A stretch of 64,000 nucleotides of DNA, from NCBI GenBank assembly GCA_035315345.1, contig DATFYA010000008.1:30970-94969 (forward strand), read 5' to 3'. This DNA comes from Candidatus Methylomirabilota bacterium. GTDB taxonomy: Bacteria > Methylomirabilota > Methylomirabilia > Rokubacteriales > CSP1-6. Made by a program: the position numbers and the translations under genes. Shown one piece after another: positions 63,961-64,000 of the stretch. Position 1 is the stretch's first letter; the number at the start of each line of letters is the position of its first letter. The notes beneath the pieces are model-generated. The model saw nothing but the letters and a program-made list of their open reading frames with translations, did not search any database and had not been told where the DNA came from.

Positions 63961-64000
63961 GCCTGCACTCTACGCAGGTGATCGTCCGGCGCTCGGGGGC

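Overview
The window is about 70% GC and carries densely packed bacterial genes, with no rRNA, tRNA or CRISPR seen. It combines a complete 20S proteasome/Mpa/Dop/PafA locus with a KdsB (CMP-KDO synthetase) gene. KdsB implies lipopolysaccharide, hence a diderm (Gram-negative) cell, so this is not an actinobacterium despite the actinobacterial-style proteasome. Together with F420/LLM chemistry and a very large stock of ABC transporters, this suggests an uncultured lineage such as Rokubacteria/Methylomirabilota. That placement is inference; no marker gene proves it.

Layout. 1-1.7 kb: end of a peptide-type transporter region on the minus strand. 2-8.5 kb: proteasome locus mpa-dop-prcB-prcA-pafA, behind a good sigma70-type promoter and with no gene for Pup or UBact. 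8.5-14.2 kb: glgB, glgX and a glutamate dehydrogenase. 14.1-15.7 kb: lgt and a small membrane protein. 15.7-26.5 kb: one long minus-strand operon with overlapping start and stop codons. It encodes a branched-chain-amino-acid-type transporter (binding protein, fused LivH-LivM, LivG, LivF), an enamidase, an AA_synth-family protein, an LLM-class oxidoreductase, a molybdenum hydroxylase large subunit and a ModA-like binding protein. A divergent XRE-cupin regulator faces it. The set reads as uptake plus hydroxylation, reduction and hydrolysis of an N-heterocycle or cyclic amide.

27-34 kb: a dienelactone-hydrolase-like protein and an Opp/Dpp-type transporter (two binding proteins, two permeases, no ATPase genes) with a 45-bp triple repeat in its middle. 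34-37 kb and 40-56 kb: sugar-type (CUT1) transporters, in total five binding proteins, five MalF-type and five MalG-type permeases but only one MalK-type ATPase. Between these blocks lie kdsB, an MFS gene and a decayed MFS pseudogene. Two periplasmic-type proteins (a beta-propeller and a cupin) sit among the sugar transporters.

56-64 kb: a tartrate/D-malate-type dehydrogenase, two neighbouring decayed genes (methyltransferase and SixA phosphatase), a cytochrome c, a hybrid sensor kinase, a CusF-like protein, a small exported protein, a fumarylacetoacetate-hydrolase-family enzyme, and an intact IS5-family insertion sequence inserted exactly at the stop codon of that enzyme with a CTAG target duplication.

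Repeated themes are exported proteins with twin-arginine signals, several promoters whose -10 box lies only 7-9 nt before the start codon (possible leaderless mRNAs), and REP-like palindromes. All functions are read from sequence motifs and remembered family features; no database search was run.
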